50,272 bases of DNA from contig JAQSXC010000038.1 of NCBI GenBank assembly GCA_029266335.1, positions 1 to 50,272 of the forward strand. Reading direction: 5' to 3'. Below are positions 41,920 to 50,272 of the stretch, piece by piece (the stretch's first letter is position 1; the number at the start of each line of letters is the position of its first letter). The stretch comes from Eubacterium sp. (GTDB lineage: Bacteria; Bacillota; Clostridia; Acetivibrionales; DSM-1351). Under the pieces are notes generated by a model. It had not been told where the DNA came from. It saw only the letters and a program-made list of their open reading frames with translations, and ran no database searches. The translations under genes were made by a program, and so were the position numbers.

Positions 41920-44900
41920 ATGCGGAGTGATAATGCGTTGGCTAAAAGGATTTTGGCGGTTTGTTTGATAATATTGACAGCTTTCCTATTGATTCCATTA
42001 TCAATAGCAGGAGATCATAATCAACTGACGCAGGACGCTCAGGCTGTGAACGGTGTCATAAACCTTGAACAATGGGATCTTAAAATTGATAAAGTGATCC
42101 AGTTGAATGGGGAGTGGGAGTTTTACTGGGATCAATTATTGACACCTGAAGATTTCAAAAAGGAAGGTGAAGGAAAGCCTGCTTTGACAGGGTACATGAA
42201 AGTACCTTCCCAATGGAATGGGAAAACCTTGAACGGAATTTCCCTGCCAGCATATGGCTGTGCTACTTACAGGCTTATTTTGAAGAATATGCCTTTAAAT
42301 CAGGTTTATGGCCTGAAAAAGAACATTATCCGTTTTTCCAGCAGAATTTTTATTAATGGAAATAAGTTCATGGAAGATGGGAATCCCTCGAAAGATGCAA
42401 GGGACTATAAATCCGGAAATTTACCGCAGATTGCTTTTTTTGACAGCAATGGCGGAGAAATGGAGATCCTTATACAGGTCGCCAATTACGAATATGTTAA
42501 TTCAGGTATTCCGGTATCCATCGTTATCGGAGAACAATCAACAATGCTGGATACCCAGCAAAAAAACAGCCTGCTTGAATTCTGTGTCTTTGTCATATTA
42601 GGAACTATTGCACTGATCTATTTTATTTTTTTTATGACTGCTGTTTTATCTCAGAGAAAAGATTATTCATTATTATCTTTTGCCATATTGTGTTTGATAC
42701 TTGCTGTCAGCAATGCGTTTACAAGCGAGAGACCTATTCTGGACATATTACCCCATATTCCCTTTGTAGTTGTGTTTAAAATGAGAGACTTCTTTATATT
42801 TGCCTGTTTTATAGCATTAGCATGCCTGATGTATCAATTAAAAAAAGGCATCCTTTCTTTAAAAATTACAAAACTAATATCCTTTGTTTTTGGTGTATAT
42901 CTCCTGGCAATTATTCTTTTACCGATACATACCTATATGAGGGCACAGATATTTATAGTGCTTTTTGATGAGATATTCCTTATGGGTGTACTTGTAAGAA
43001 CGGCTTTACTGTTTATTAAAAGCCGCAGAAAAGATATCGTTGAGCATTTGATACTTTTTATTGCAGTCCTGATCATAAACCTGTATTCCATTGAGCTCAT
43101 TCTGCTGGGATCAGCTTTAAAAACAAATATCTGGTACGGACAGATCTATATAATCGGCTTTGCCATCATGGTGATTTTTTTGTTATTCCTCCGCTATTTT
43201 GATGCATATAGTACAATTAAGAGCATGTCAAACCGGCTTCTCGAATTAGACAAGCTGAAGGATGATTTTCTGGCCAATACCTCTCACGAATTGAAGTCAC
43301 CCTTAAATGCCATCATCAGTATAACCGATTCCATCATAAAAGGAGTGGAGGGTCCTGTAAACCACTTGCAGGCCCAGAATCTTTCAATTGTTGTCGGAAG
43401 CGGAAGAAGGCTTTCAAATCTTGTAAATGATTTATTGGATTATTCAAAAATGAAAAACGGAGACATTGAACTGCATAAAAGCAGTATAGATTTAAGAACC
43501 CTTGTGGAGTCGGTAATCAAGGTTTACAGGTTTATTACGGGAGGTAAGGAAATAGCACTGGTCAATAAAGTGCAGGAACACCTTCCTCACGTTTATGCAG
43601 ACCGTGACAGGCTGACACAAATCCTGTACAACTTAATCGGAAACGGTGTGAAATTTACAGAAAGAGGCCATGTTGAGGTAAGTGCTGTCCTGTATCAGGA
43701 TAAGGTGAAGATCTGTGTTTTAGATACAGGAATAGGAATTGCCGAAAACATGCAGGAAATCATATTCAAATCCTTTGAACAGGCCGATACCTCTGAAACA
43801 AGAAGGTATGAAGGAACAGGTTTGGGATTAAGTATAACCAAGAGGCTGGTAGAACTTCATGGAGGAGAAATCAGTGTAAAATCCAGTCTGGGAGAGGGCG
43901 CCGCCTTTACATTCACATTGCCGGTGTCCCATGTCAATCCATCAGCCTTGGAAGAAACAACACATTATGAACCGCAACCCGGAAAAGCCTACGAACTGGA
44001 TTCAGAGTATCCCATCCGTGTCCGGGGAGATCTGCCCGAGAATATTCTGGTAGTGGATGATGATTATGCAAATCTTCAGTCCATTATAAACCTGCTTAAA
44101 ATGGAGAAGTATACCATTACTGCGGTAAACAACGGGCAGAAAGCGTTGGAGGAGATCTCGAAACGTCAGGATATCGCCCTGGTCATTCTTGATATCATGA
44201 TGCCGGATATATCAGGGTATGAAGTGTTGATAAAGCTACGTGAGCGGTTTTCGCTTTTTGAATTGCCAGTTTTAATGCTGACGGCAAAGAACCGGATTGC
44301 AGATATTGTCATGTCACTTGAAAATGGAGCTAATGATTTTGTTGGTAAGCCTTTTGAGGCCGAAGAACTAAAAATGAGAGTAAAGACCTTAACAAAGCTT
44401 AAAACATCAGTGAAGAGTGCAAAAGATGCCGAGATTGCGTTTTTACGTTCCCAGATCAAACCACACTTCCTGTATAATGCGCTTAATTCCATTGCAGCAT
44501 TATGTATAGACGAGCCTCAAAAAGCGGAGGATTTGATCATACAGCTTTCAGAGTATATAAGAAACAGCTTTGATTTCAAAAAATTGGATTCTCTGGTTAC
44601 CGTAGAAAAAGAGCTTGAACTGCTAAAAGCGTATTTAACTATCGAAAAAGCACGGTTTGGTACAAGACTGAATGTAGAATATGATATTGACAAAAACTTG
44701 AATATCCTCATTCCTCCCCTGATTCTGCAGCCTTTGGTGGAGAATGCGGTACGGCATGGACTGATGTCAAATTTACAGGGAGGAATGGTCAAAATAACTG
44801 TAAAAAAGATGGCCGGCACTGTAAGCTTTATTGTAGAGGATAACGGGAGTGGAATCAGCAGAACTAAGCTGGAGGAAATACTCGCCTCGAATGTTGAAAC

Positions 44901-45018
44901 AAAAGGAGTTGGGATATGGAATATAAACCAGCGGCTGAAGCTGCTTTATGGAAACGGTATTCATTTTGAAAGCAGAGAAGGGGCAGGTACAAGGGTTTCA
45001 TTTCATATTCCGCTATAG
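41920..45018 (+). CDS. 7TM hybrid double histidine kinase (DISM-HisKA-REC-LytS)
   Basis: A 1032-residue sensor. A signal-anchor is followed by a jelly-roll DISMED2-like extracellular domain (about 45-205) and seven membrane helices (about 215-430). Next come a HisKA domain with His456 in NTSHELKSP, a HATPase (DRLTQILYNLIGNGVKFT and GTGLGLSI), and a receiver with Asp758 in LVILDIMMP. A second kinase follows: a LytS-type domain with His849 in QIKPHFLYNALNSI and its own HATPase (VENAVRHGLM, GVGIWNINQRL). Phosphate probably reaches the REC-SARP regulator encoded 85 nt downstream. The outer jelly roll suggests a carbohydrate or other wall-linked ligand. Confidence 0.93.
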   Translation: MRSDNALAKRILAVCLIILTAFLLIPLSIAGDHNQLTQDAQAVNGVINLEQWDLKIDKVIQLNGEWEFYWDQLLTPEDFKKEGEGKPALTGYMKVPSQWNGKTLNGISLPAYGCATYRLILKNMPLNQVYGLKKNIIRFSSRIFINGNKFMEDGNPSKDARDYKSGNLPQIAFFDSNGGEMEILIQVANYEYVNSGIPVSIVIGEQSTMLDTQQKNSLLEFCVFVILGTIALIYFIFFMTAVLSQRKDYSLLSFAILCLILAVSNAFTSERPILDILPHIPFVVVFKMRDFFIFACFIALACLMYQLKKGILSLKITKLISFVFGVYLLAIILLPIHTYMRAQIFIVLFDEIFLMGVLVRTALLFIKSRRKDIVEHLILFIAVLIINLYSIELILLGSALKTNIWYGQIYIIGFAIMVIFLLFLRYFDAYSTIKSMSNRLLELDKLKDDFLANTSHELKSPLNAIISITDSIIKGVEGPVNHLQAQNLSIVVGSGRRLSNLVNDLLDYSKMKNGDIELHKSSIDLRTLVESVIKVYRFITGGKEIALVNKVQEHLPHVYADRDRLTQILYNLIGNGVKFTERGHVEVSAVLYQDKVKICVLDTGIGIAENMQEIIFKSFEQADTSETRRYEGTGLGLSITKRLVELHGGEISVKSSLGEGAAFTFTLPVSHVNPSALEETTHYEPQPGKAYELDSEYPIRVRGDLPENILVVDDDYANLQSIINLLKMEKYTITAVNNGQKALEEISKRQDIALVILDIMMPDISGYEVLIKLRERFSLFELPVLMLTAKNRIADIVMSLENGANDFVGKPFEAEELKMRVKTLTKLKTSVKSAKDAEIAFLRSQIKPHFLYNALNSIAALCIDEPQKAEDLIIQLSEYIRNSFDFKKLDSLVTVEKELELLKAYLTIEKARFGTRLNVEYDIDKNLNILIPPLILQPLVENAVRHGLMSNLQGGMVKITVKKMAGTVSFIVEDNGSGISRTKLEEILASNVETKGVGIWNINQRLKLLYGNGIHFESREGAGTRVSFHIPL

Positions 45019-45103
45019 ATATTGCACTGTTACCCTAAATCCGGTTATCTAATGGAGCATTTGCAGAAATATATACAGTTAAGTGGGAAGGCAGGAGAAA
45101 ATT

Positions 45104-46195
45104 GTGTTAAAAACCATCCTGGTAGATGATGAGGAATTATCAATTAAACGATTGAATAAGATTCTGACAGAGTGCAGCGAAATACAAATATGCAATACGT
45201 TTTCAAACTCATTGGAGGCATATGGATACATAAAAGAAAACAAAATTGATGTAGTCTTTCTGGATATTTCAATGCCGGACATGGATGGAATGACTTTTTC
45301 AGGTATGCTGCGGGATATGGACAGTGACATCGATGTAGTTTTTATAACCGGATACGACGAGTATGCGGTTAAGGCTTTTGAAGTGAATGCCCTTGATTAT
45401 CTTTTAAAGCCGGTTACTTCAGAAAGGCTGCAAAAGACCCTGGATAAAATTAAAAAGAAACGCCGGTATGTACAGAAAAATCCTGGTATAAAGGTTTCAT
45501 TTTTTAACGGGTTAAAAATTTACACCACAGGAGAGGAAGACAGAGAAATAAAGCTGAGAAGCCCTAAAACAGAAGAGCTGTTTGCGTTTATTGTATATAA
45601 GAGGAACACTAATCGGGAAGAAATCGTTGATACCCTGTGGGAAGGTTTTGACTTTGATAAGGCACTAAAAAATATAAATTCCAACATGTATTATATCCGT
45701 AAGGCCTTGAGTGTTTATGAGCTGGAGGATTGCATAAAAACCGGCAAAAAGGAAATCAGCATTGAAAAGGGCAGAATTACCTGTGATCTGTTTGAGTTTG
45801 AAAGATTGATCAAAGAAAGTAAAAAAAACGGTATAAAGGATGCGGGTATTTGCGAGAAAGCTATAGAACTCTATTCAGGAGGCTTCCTGAATGGAAGAGG
45901 TTATGAATGGGCCCTTGAAAAGGCTCGTAATCTGGAAAAAGACTATATGGAATTGTTGGAGGAAGCAGCACGATTTTATGTGGAATCAGAGCAACCCCAA
46001 AGGGCTTTGTCCAAGTTATACAAAATTCTTGAAGCTGATCCTTTAAGAGAAGATGTCCATTACCAAATTATTCTATTATATATGGGATTGGAAAAGAAAA
46101 GTGAGGCACGGCAGCAGTATCTGGCGTTAGAAAAACTTTTAAAGGAAGAATTGGGGATAAAGCCAAAGGCAAAAATTCGAAAACTCTTCCAATGA
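45104..46195 (+). CDS. response regulator with receiver and SARP-type DNA-binding/BTAD domains
   Basis: A 363-residue response regulator. The receiver has Asp8/Asp9 in LVDDEE, phosphoacceptor Asp54 in VVFLDIS, and Lys in LLKPV near residue 104. A winged helix follows (about 130-215, with RSPKTEELFAFIVYKRNTNREEIVDTLW), then a bacterial transcriptional activation domain of helical repeats (AALKLYSGGFL-like and LEADPLREDVHYQIILLYMGLEKKSEARQQYLALEKLLKEELGIKP). SARP-type regulators activate their targets. The GTG at 45104 is chosen, 6 nt after GGCAGGAG. It partners with the hybrid kinase and is followed by a terminator. Confidence 0.92.
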   Translation: MLKTILVDDEELSIKRLNKILTECSEIQICNTFSNSLEAYGYIKENKIDVVFLDISMPDMDGMTFSGMLRDMDSDIDVVFITGYDEYAVKAFEVNALDYLLKPVTSERLQKTLDKIKKKRRYVQKNPGIKVSFFNGLKIYTTGEEDREIKLRSPKTEELFAFIVYKRNTNREEIVDTLWEGFDFDKALKNINSNMYYIRKALSVYELEDCIKTGKKEISIEKGRITCDLFEFERLIKESKKNGIKDAGICEKAIELYSGGFLNGRGYEWALEKARNLEKDYMELLEEAARFYVESEQPQRALSKLYKILEADPLREDVHYQIILLYMGLEKKSEARQQYLALEKLLKEELGIKPKAKIRKLFQ

Positions 46196-46211
46196 AGATA
46201 GAATGCAGTTC

Positions 46212-46245
46212 AAAAAGATTTCGGAGAAACACCGGAATCTTTTTT
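46212..46245 (+). terminator. rho-independent terminator
   Basis: AAAAAGATTTCGG (46212-46224) pairs with CCGGAATCTTTTT (46232-46244), one wobble, followed by further T. It ends the two-component operon. Confidence 0.8.
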
Positions 46246-46384
46246 TGTTTATTTTTTGTTTATTGCTGTCATATAAAATAAGATAAATGTCAAATAATGA
46301 AAAAAGAGGGGGAAATATAGAGAAGGTTTTCCAACTTTTAATGTGATTTTCAAAGATATTATGATAGGAAGGGAGAATGTGTTA

Positions 46385-47338
46385 ATGTTGAAAAGAAACG
46401 AAAAACTTGAAAAGATTAAGAGAAAACTGCTTTCCATGTGGCTGATCATATGCTTTATATTCGCTATGATGCCACCGGTTCCGGTTTCTGCGGCTACATT
46501 TGTAGTAAGCGGACTTATGTATAATGAACTTACCTCCAGCACGGTGGAGGTGGTGCCAAACAGCTATACCGGAACAAGTTATACAATACCCAAACAGGTG
46601 ACAAGCGGCGGTAAAACCTATAATGTGGTAAGAATTGGTGAAAAAGCATTTAGTCAGTGCTCCAACCTAAAAACGGTTACCATCAATGCTAACCTGACAA
46701 GTATAGGACCTTCGTCATTTTATAAATGTGTCGCTTTAGAAACAATTAATATACCGAGTACGGTGTCCAGTATTGGATCTGCTGCATTTGACAATTGTTA
46801 TGCACTTAAATCAATAAATATTCCGGATAATGTTACGGCTATTGACCACTCAGTATTCCGTCGCTGTGACAGTCTTACATCACTTACAATGAAGAATGTG
46901 ACAAGCATTGGAAACAGTTCGATTTCTTATTGTGCAAATCTTGAATCAGTTACAGTGCTGAGTAATTTAGCAAATCTTGGCGGTCTGGCGCTGGCCTACA
47001 CCCCGAAACTCAAAACACTGAAGCTCACAGGAGTGCCTCCTGCTTCAGTGTATCAAAACCCCTTTGTAGACGAAGACTTTGGTGAAAAAGACACTGTTGA
47101 CAGGGAGCTGATTTTGGTGGATTCATCAGGCACTCCTTTGACAGGTACGGCCTTTACCAATGCCAGCGCAGCCTACAGAGCGGTAAATGACGGCAATACT
47201 GCTGATAATAAATGGTTCAGCTGCAATATAGTACAGCCTAAAAGTACAAATGCCGGACTTGCCAGCGTAGCGGGACAGACGGACAGTACTCCCGGGGCCA
47301 GCCAGGTACTAAAGCAAGCCCTATTGCATGGGAGATAA
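46385..47338 (+). CDS. N-terminal part of a large LRR_5 surface protein, before an apparent frameshift
   Basis: This frame gives 317 residues. A signal peptide covers about residues 1-36, ending PVSA. It is followed by BspA-like leucine-rich repeats (LRR_5) with units such as IGEKAFSQCSNLKTVTI, IGPSSFYKCVALETINIP and IGSAAFDNCYALKSINIP to about residue 210. The region then opens a beta-sandwich domain (ASVAGQTDSTPG) and stops at 47336 in a shifted frame. Adding one base in the CCCGGGG run (47291-47297) joins it to the long downstream reading frame. The ATG at 46385 is used, 9 nt after AAGGGAG; GTG 46343 and 46379 are alternatives. The protein would be secreted. Confidence 0.85.
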   Translation: MLKRNEKLEKIKRKLLSMWLIICFIFAMMPPVPVSAATFVVSGLMYNELTSSTVEVVPNSYTGTSYTIPKQVTSGGKTYNVVRIGEKAFSQCSNLKTVTINANLTSIGPSSFYKCVALETINIPSTVSSIGSAAFDNCYALKSINIPDNVTAIDHSVFRRCDSLTSLTMKNVTSIGNSSISYCANLESVTVLSNLANLGGLALAYTPKLKTLKLTGVPPASVYQNPFVDEDFGEKDTVDRELILVDSSGTPLTGTAFTNASAAYRAVNDGNTADNKWFSCNIVQPKSTNAGLASVAGQTDSTPGASQVLKQALLHGR

Positions 47339-50272
47339 GTGTACTTAACAATGTATCCACCCTCACTACTGCCAATATTGTACGTTCAGATGCAAGTTCG
47401 TCAGTTGCTTTGTACAGTGACAGCAATTTTTCAAATGCTACCTCAGCTCTTGCACTTGCCGATGGCGGAACTACCACAGCATATATTAAAGTCACCGCAG
47501 AGGATACCTCAATTGTAAAGTATTATGCAGTAGCAATAAGCAGGGCTGCGGCACCCAAGCCGGGGACACTGGCATTCAGCAGCAGTGCATACAGCGTAGC
47601 AGAGGATGGAACCAGTGTGAACATTACTGTAAACCGTACAGGAGGAAGTGATGGAAGCGTATCTGTGAAATATGCAACCAGCAACGGGACTGCCGCAGCA
47701 GGAACCGATTATACTGCAGCCAGCGGAACACTGACCTTTGCAGACGGCCAAACCAGTAATACCTTTACAGTAGCAGTAGCTGATGATACAGTCTACGACG
47801 GAGATAAAACCGTAAATCTGACATTGAGCAATGCTACAGGAGGGGCAACTCTCGGAGCTCAGAAGACAGCAGTGCTGACCATTACCGATAATGAGGTTGC
47901 ACAGCCGGGAACGCTGGCCTTCAGCAGCAGTACATACAGCGTTGCGGAGGATGTAACCAGTGTTACCATCACTGTACACCGTACCGGGGGAAGCGATGGC
48001 GTGGTATCGGTTGATTATGCTACAAGCGATGAAACGGCTGAAGCAGGAAGTGATTATACTGCAGCCAGCGGAACACTGACCTTTGCAAACGGACAAACCA
48101 GCAATACCTTTACGGTGGCTGTAAATGATAATTCAGTTTATGGGGGAGATAAAACCGTAAATCTTACATTGAGTAATATTGCAGGTGGAGCTGTTCTGGG
48201 AGCTCAGAAGACAGCAGTGCTTACCATCACGGATAATGAAGAGGCACAGCCTGGAACACTGGAATTCAGCAGCAATACATATAGTGTAGCAGAGAATGGA
48301 AACATTGCTACCATTACTGTAGTCCGTACCGGAGGAAGCGATGGCGTGGTGACGGTAGATTATGCTACAAGTGATGAAACAGCTGCAGAAGGAAGTGATT
48401 ATACTGCAGCCAGCGGAACTCTGACCTTTGTAAACGGGCAAACCAGCAATAACTTTACAATAGAAATAGCTGATGATTCAGTATATGACGGAGATAAAAC
48501 CTTAAATCTTTCATTGAGCAATGTTAATGGTGGAGCTACTCTTGGTACTCAGAAGACAGCAGTGCTTACCATTGTAGATAATGAACCTGCAAAACCGGTT
48601 CTTACACATAACGTTTCTGGGAATACAAAAAGCTTCTATAATCTGATGGAGGGGTATGGAGCAGGAAACAGAGAAATCCTCAATGTTAAGCTTGTCTCCA
48701 CGGGAACCAACAATCATGTAAAAGTAGCTTTGAGTGGCAGTGATGCCGATTGCTTCGCTTTATCAGGTAATATAGATACTCTGGGCAACGGGGAAGCGGG
48801 AATGTTTACGGTAGCATCAAAAGTAGGGTTGCCTGCAGGAAGCTATAATGCAACAGTTACCGTCACCTCGGATGAATTCCCCGAAGGTGTTAGCTTCAAC
48901 GTAATCCAGGTAGTCGATGCTCCGGGTTCGTTTGCCCTGACTGCGGTACCGGGCAGCAGGCATGTAAGGCTGAACTGGGAAACAGTGCCAGGTGCGCTTT
49001 ATTACAATATATACAGAGACGGTACCTATGTGGATACGGTGTTAGGTATACATTCCTATATGGTTGCGAACCTTTCAAACGGCACAACCTACAATTTTGA
49101 AATCAGAGCCGAGAATGACGAACACATAGTTATTGCCATATCAGGTCAGGCTGCTTCAACACCTGCAGGTTCGCCTGAAACTCCAGGAGGAGTGACTTCA
49201 ATAGCAGGCGACAGAGAGGTTACGGTATACTTTACACCACCTGCTGACGATGGCGGAAGTCCCATTACAGGATATGTGGTAACTACTTCGCCTGGAGGAA
49301 TTACGGTTACGGGAACTGAGAGTCCGATCACTGTCACAGATCTTACCAATGATGTCATCTACACCTTTACGGTAAAGACTGTTAATGAGATTGGAGAAAG
49401 CGGAGAATCAGAACCTTCAAACGCTGTAATACCTATGGCTGAACCTATACCGGTAGTACCCGGCATAACAGCTAATCCGGAAGATCAGACTGTAAGGGCA
49501 GGACGGACAGCAACCTTCACAGTAACAGCTGCAGGGAGTTCGCCTCTTTTCTATCAATGGAAAAAAGATGGTGTGGATATAGCAGGAGCTACTTCCAATA
49601 CCTTGACAATAAATAATGCACAGGCCTCGGATGCAGGAAGCTATACCTGCTATGTAAGCAATGCAGCAGGAAACACAACCAGCAATACGGCTACTCTTAC
49701 AGTTAACGAAACGGGATTGTTGGTTCTAACCCCGGTGCCTGGCAACCAATCTGTAAATTTAACCTGGAATAATGTTCCTGAGGCGGTTTACTACAATATA
49801 TATAAAGACAATTTACTTATAGAAACTGTAAGTGGAAGTGCATTTACAGTTACCGGACTCACGAACGGAGTAACGTATAACTTTGAAGTTAAGGCAATGG
49901 ACGCTGATATGATTGTTATTGCAAATTCCGGACAAATCAGTGCCACTCCTGCAACAAATCCGGGGATACCTGCAGAAGTAACTGCTGTAGCCGGAAACGG
50001 CCAGGCAACTGTAAGCTTTACTCCACCATCCGATAACGGAGGAAGTCCTATTACCGGATATATTGTAATTGCAAATCCCGGCAACATTACTGCAAGAGGA
50101 ACCGGTACCAGCATTACAATCACAGGTTTGACCAACGGTACCGACTATACCTTTACCGTAAAAGCCATCAATAGTGTTGGTATGAGTGAGGGATCAGCAC
50201 CGTCCAATACTGTAAGGCCTTACAGACCTTCAAGCGGAGACGGAGGAAGTTCGTCTCCTTCAGCGCCCTCCA
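47299..50272 (+). CDS. continuation of the large surface protein: Calx-beta, Ig and Fn3 domains (3' end outside the window)
   Basis: This frame stays open for 991 codons to the end of the window, with no start codon of its own near its beginning. It resumes the cadherin-like beta-sandwich domain (GQPGTKASPIAWEISV to VKYYAVAISR). Three Calx-beta domains follow in units of exactly 345 bp (47560-48594), then an unassigned beta-rich domain (about 48600-48920), a Fn3-like pair (48930-49440), an Ig domain with the usual Cys pattern near SYTCYVSN (49455-49700), a second Fn3-like pair (49710-50220), and a Ser/Pro/Gly-rich linker. A cell-wall anchor or SLH domain may lie beyond 50272. A surface adhesin role is inferred. 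Confidence 0.85.
47560..48594 (+). repeat. three 345-bp direct repeats encoding Calx-beta domains
   Basis: Units run 47560-47904, 47905-48249 and 48250-48594, each exactly 345 bp (115 codons), and long stretches are nearly identical, for example GATTATACTGCAGCCAGCGG at 47707, 48052 and 48397. The conservation at DNA level points to recent duplication or ongoing gene conversion. Confidence 0.85.

Noticed and set aside
47509..48441. Minus-strand reading frames with repeated CSAGCSII-like peptides
   Set aside because: They are the reverse complement of the Calx-beta repeats; the repetition comes from the plus-strand domains.

Overview
The window looks like a low-GC, spore-forming Firmicute of the Clostridia (Ruminiclostridium/Clostridium type). 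The support is indirect: AT-rich intergenic DNA, strong AAGGAGG ribosome binding sites, frequent TTG and GTG starts, a DUF512 radical SAM protein, Spo0A-box-like motifs, a sigma-D-type promoter before a chemoreceptor, and a large Calx-beta/Fn3 surface protein. No rRNA, tRNA, CRISPR array, transposase, phage gene or attachment site is visible.

Layout. 0-1.5 kb: a small winged-helix protein, then a MarR regulator with a pyridoxamine-phosphate-oxidase-fold protein. 1.5-5.6 kb (minus strand): a four-gene ferric-siderophore-type ABC importer. 5.8-9.1 kb: an alkyladenine DNA glycosylase, a DUF512 radical SAM protein and a LysR regulator resembling MtaR/MetR. 9.1-10.5 kb: a MET-box-like palindrome, a 27-codon metE remnant and an intact MetE-C-terminal-type methyltransferase. 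10.8-15.9 kb: a WYL regulator, a DJ-1/PfpI protein, a VOC protein, a DUF4386-like membrane protein, an AraC regulator and an EamA exporter. 16-18.1 kb: a chemoreceptor. 18.3-20.5 kb: a TetR regulator divergent from a DHA2-type MFS exporter. 20.7-22.1 kb: a PAS-SpoIIE phosphatase and a half-length ferritin-like protein. 22.3-25.8 kb: an AraC/GyrI-like regulator, a GNAT, and a TetR divergent from an alpha/beta hydrolase. 25.9-29.2 kb: a WYL regulator, an SDR, an AlkC-like glycosylase with a probable Ig-like tail, and a Dabb protein. 29.4-33.4 kb (minus): a MarR regulator with a heterodimeric ABC exporter. 33.7-38.2 kb: a TetR divergent from a MacB/FtsX-type ABC system. 38.2-39.8 kb: a merR remnant, and a MarR divergent from an SDR. 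40-46.2 kb: a Cache-GGDEF diguanylate cyclase, then a 7TM hybrid double histidine kinase with a REC-SARP response regulator. 46.4 kb to the end: a very large surface protein interrupted by an apparent one-base frameshift and running off the window.

The theme is a chain of small sensing cassettes. A one-component regulator (MarR, TetR, LysR, WYL or AraC) sits beside or divergent from an exporter, oxidoreductase, hydrolase or repair enzyme, and many intergenic regions carry a clear palindrome over the promoter. Functionally the region covers iron uptake, drug or peptide export, alkylation repair, methionine metabolism, and surface or signalling functions (c-di-GMP, chemotaxis, two-component). 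The most notable sequence signals are: a 60-bp palindrome containing two overlapping divergent promoters at 38.8 kb; an operator shared by the WYL regulator and the SDR/AlkC cluster; the MET-box plus metE stub; five exact-period 19-bp tandem repeats at 12.5 kb; and three genes whose ideal Shine-Dalgarno leads to an ATT or ATA codon rather than ATG.
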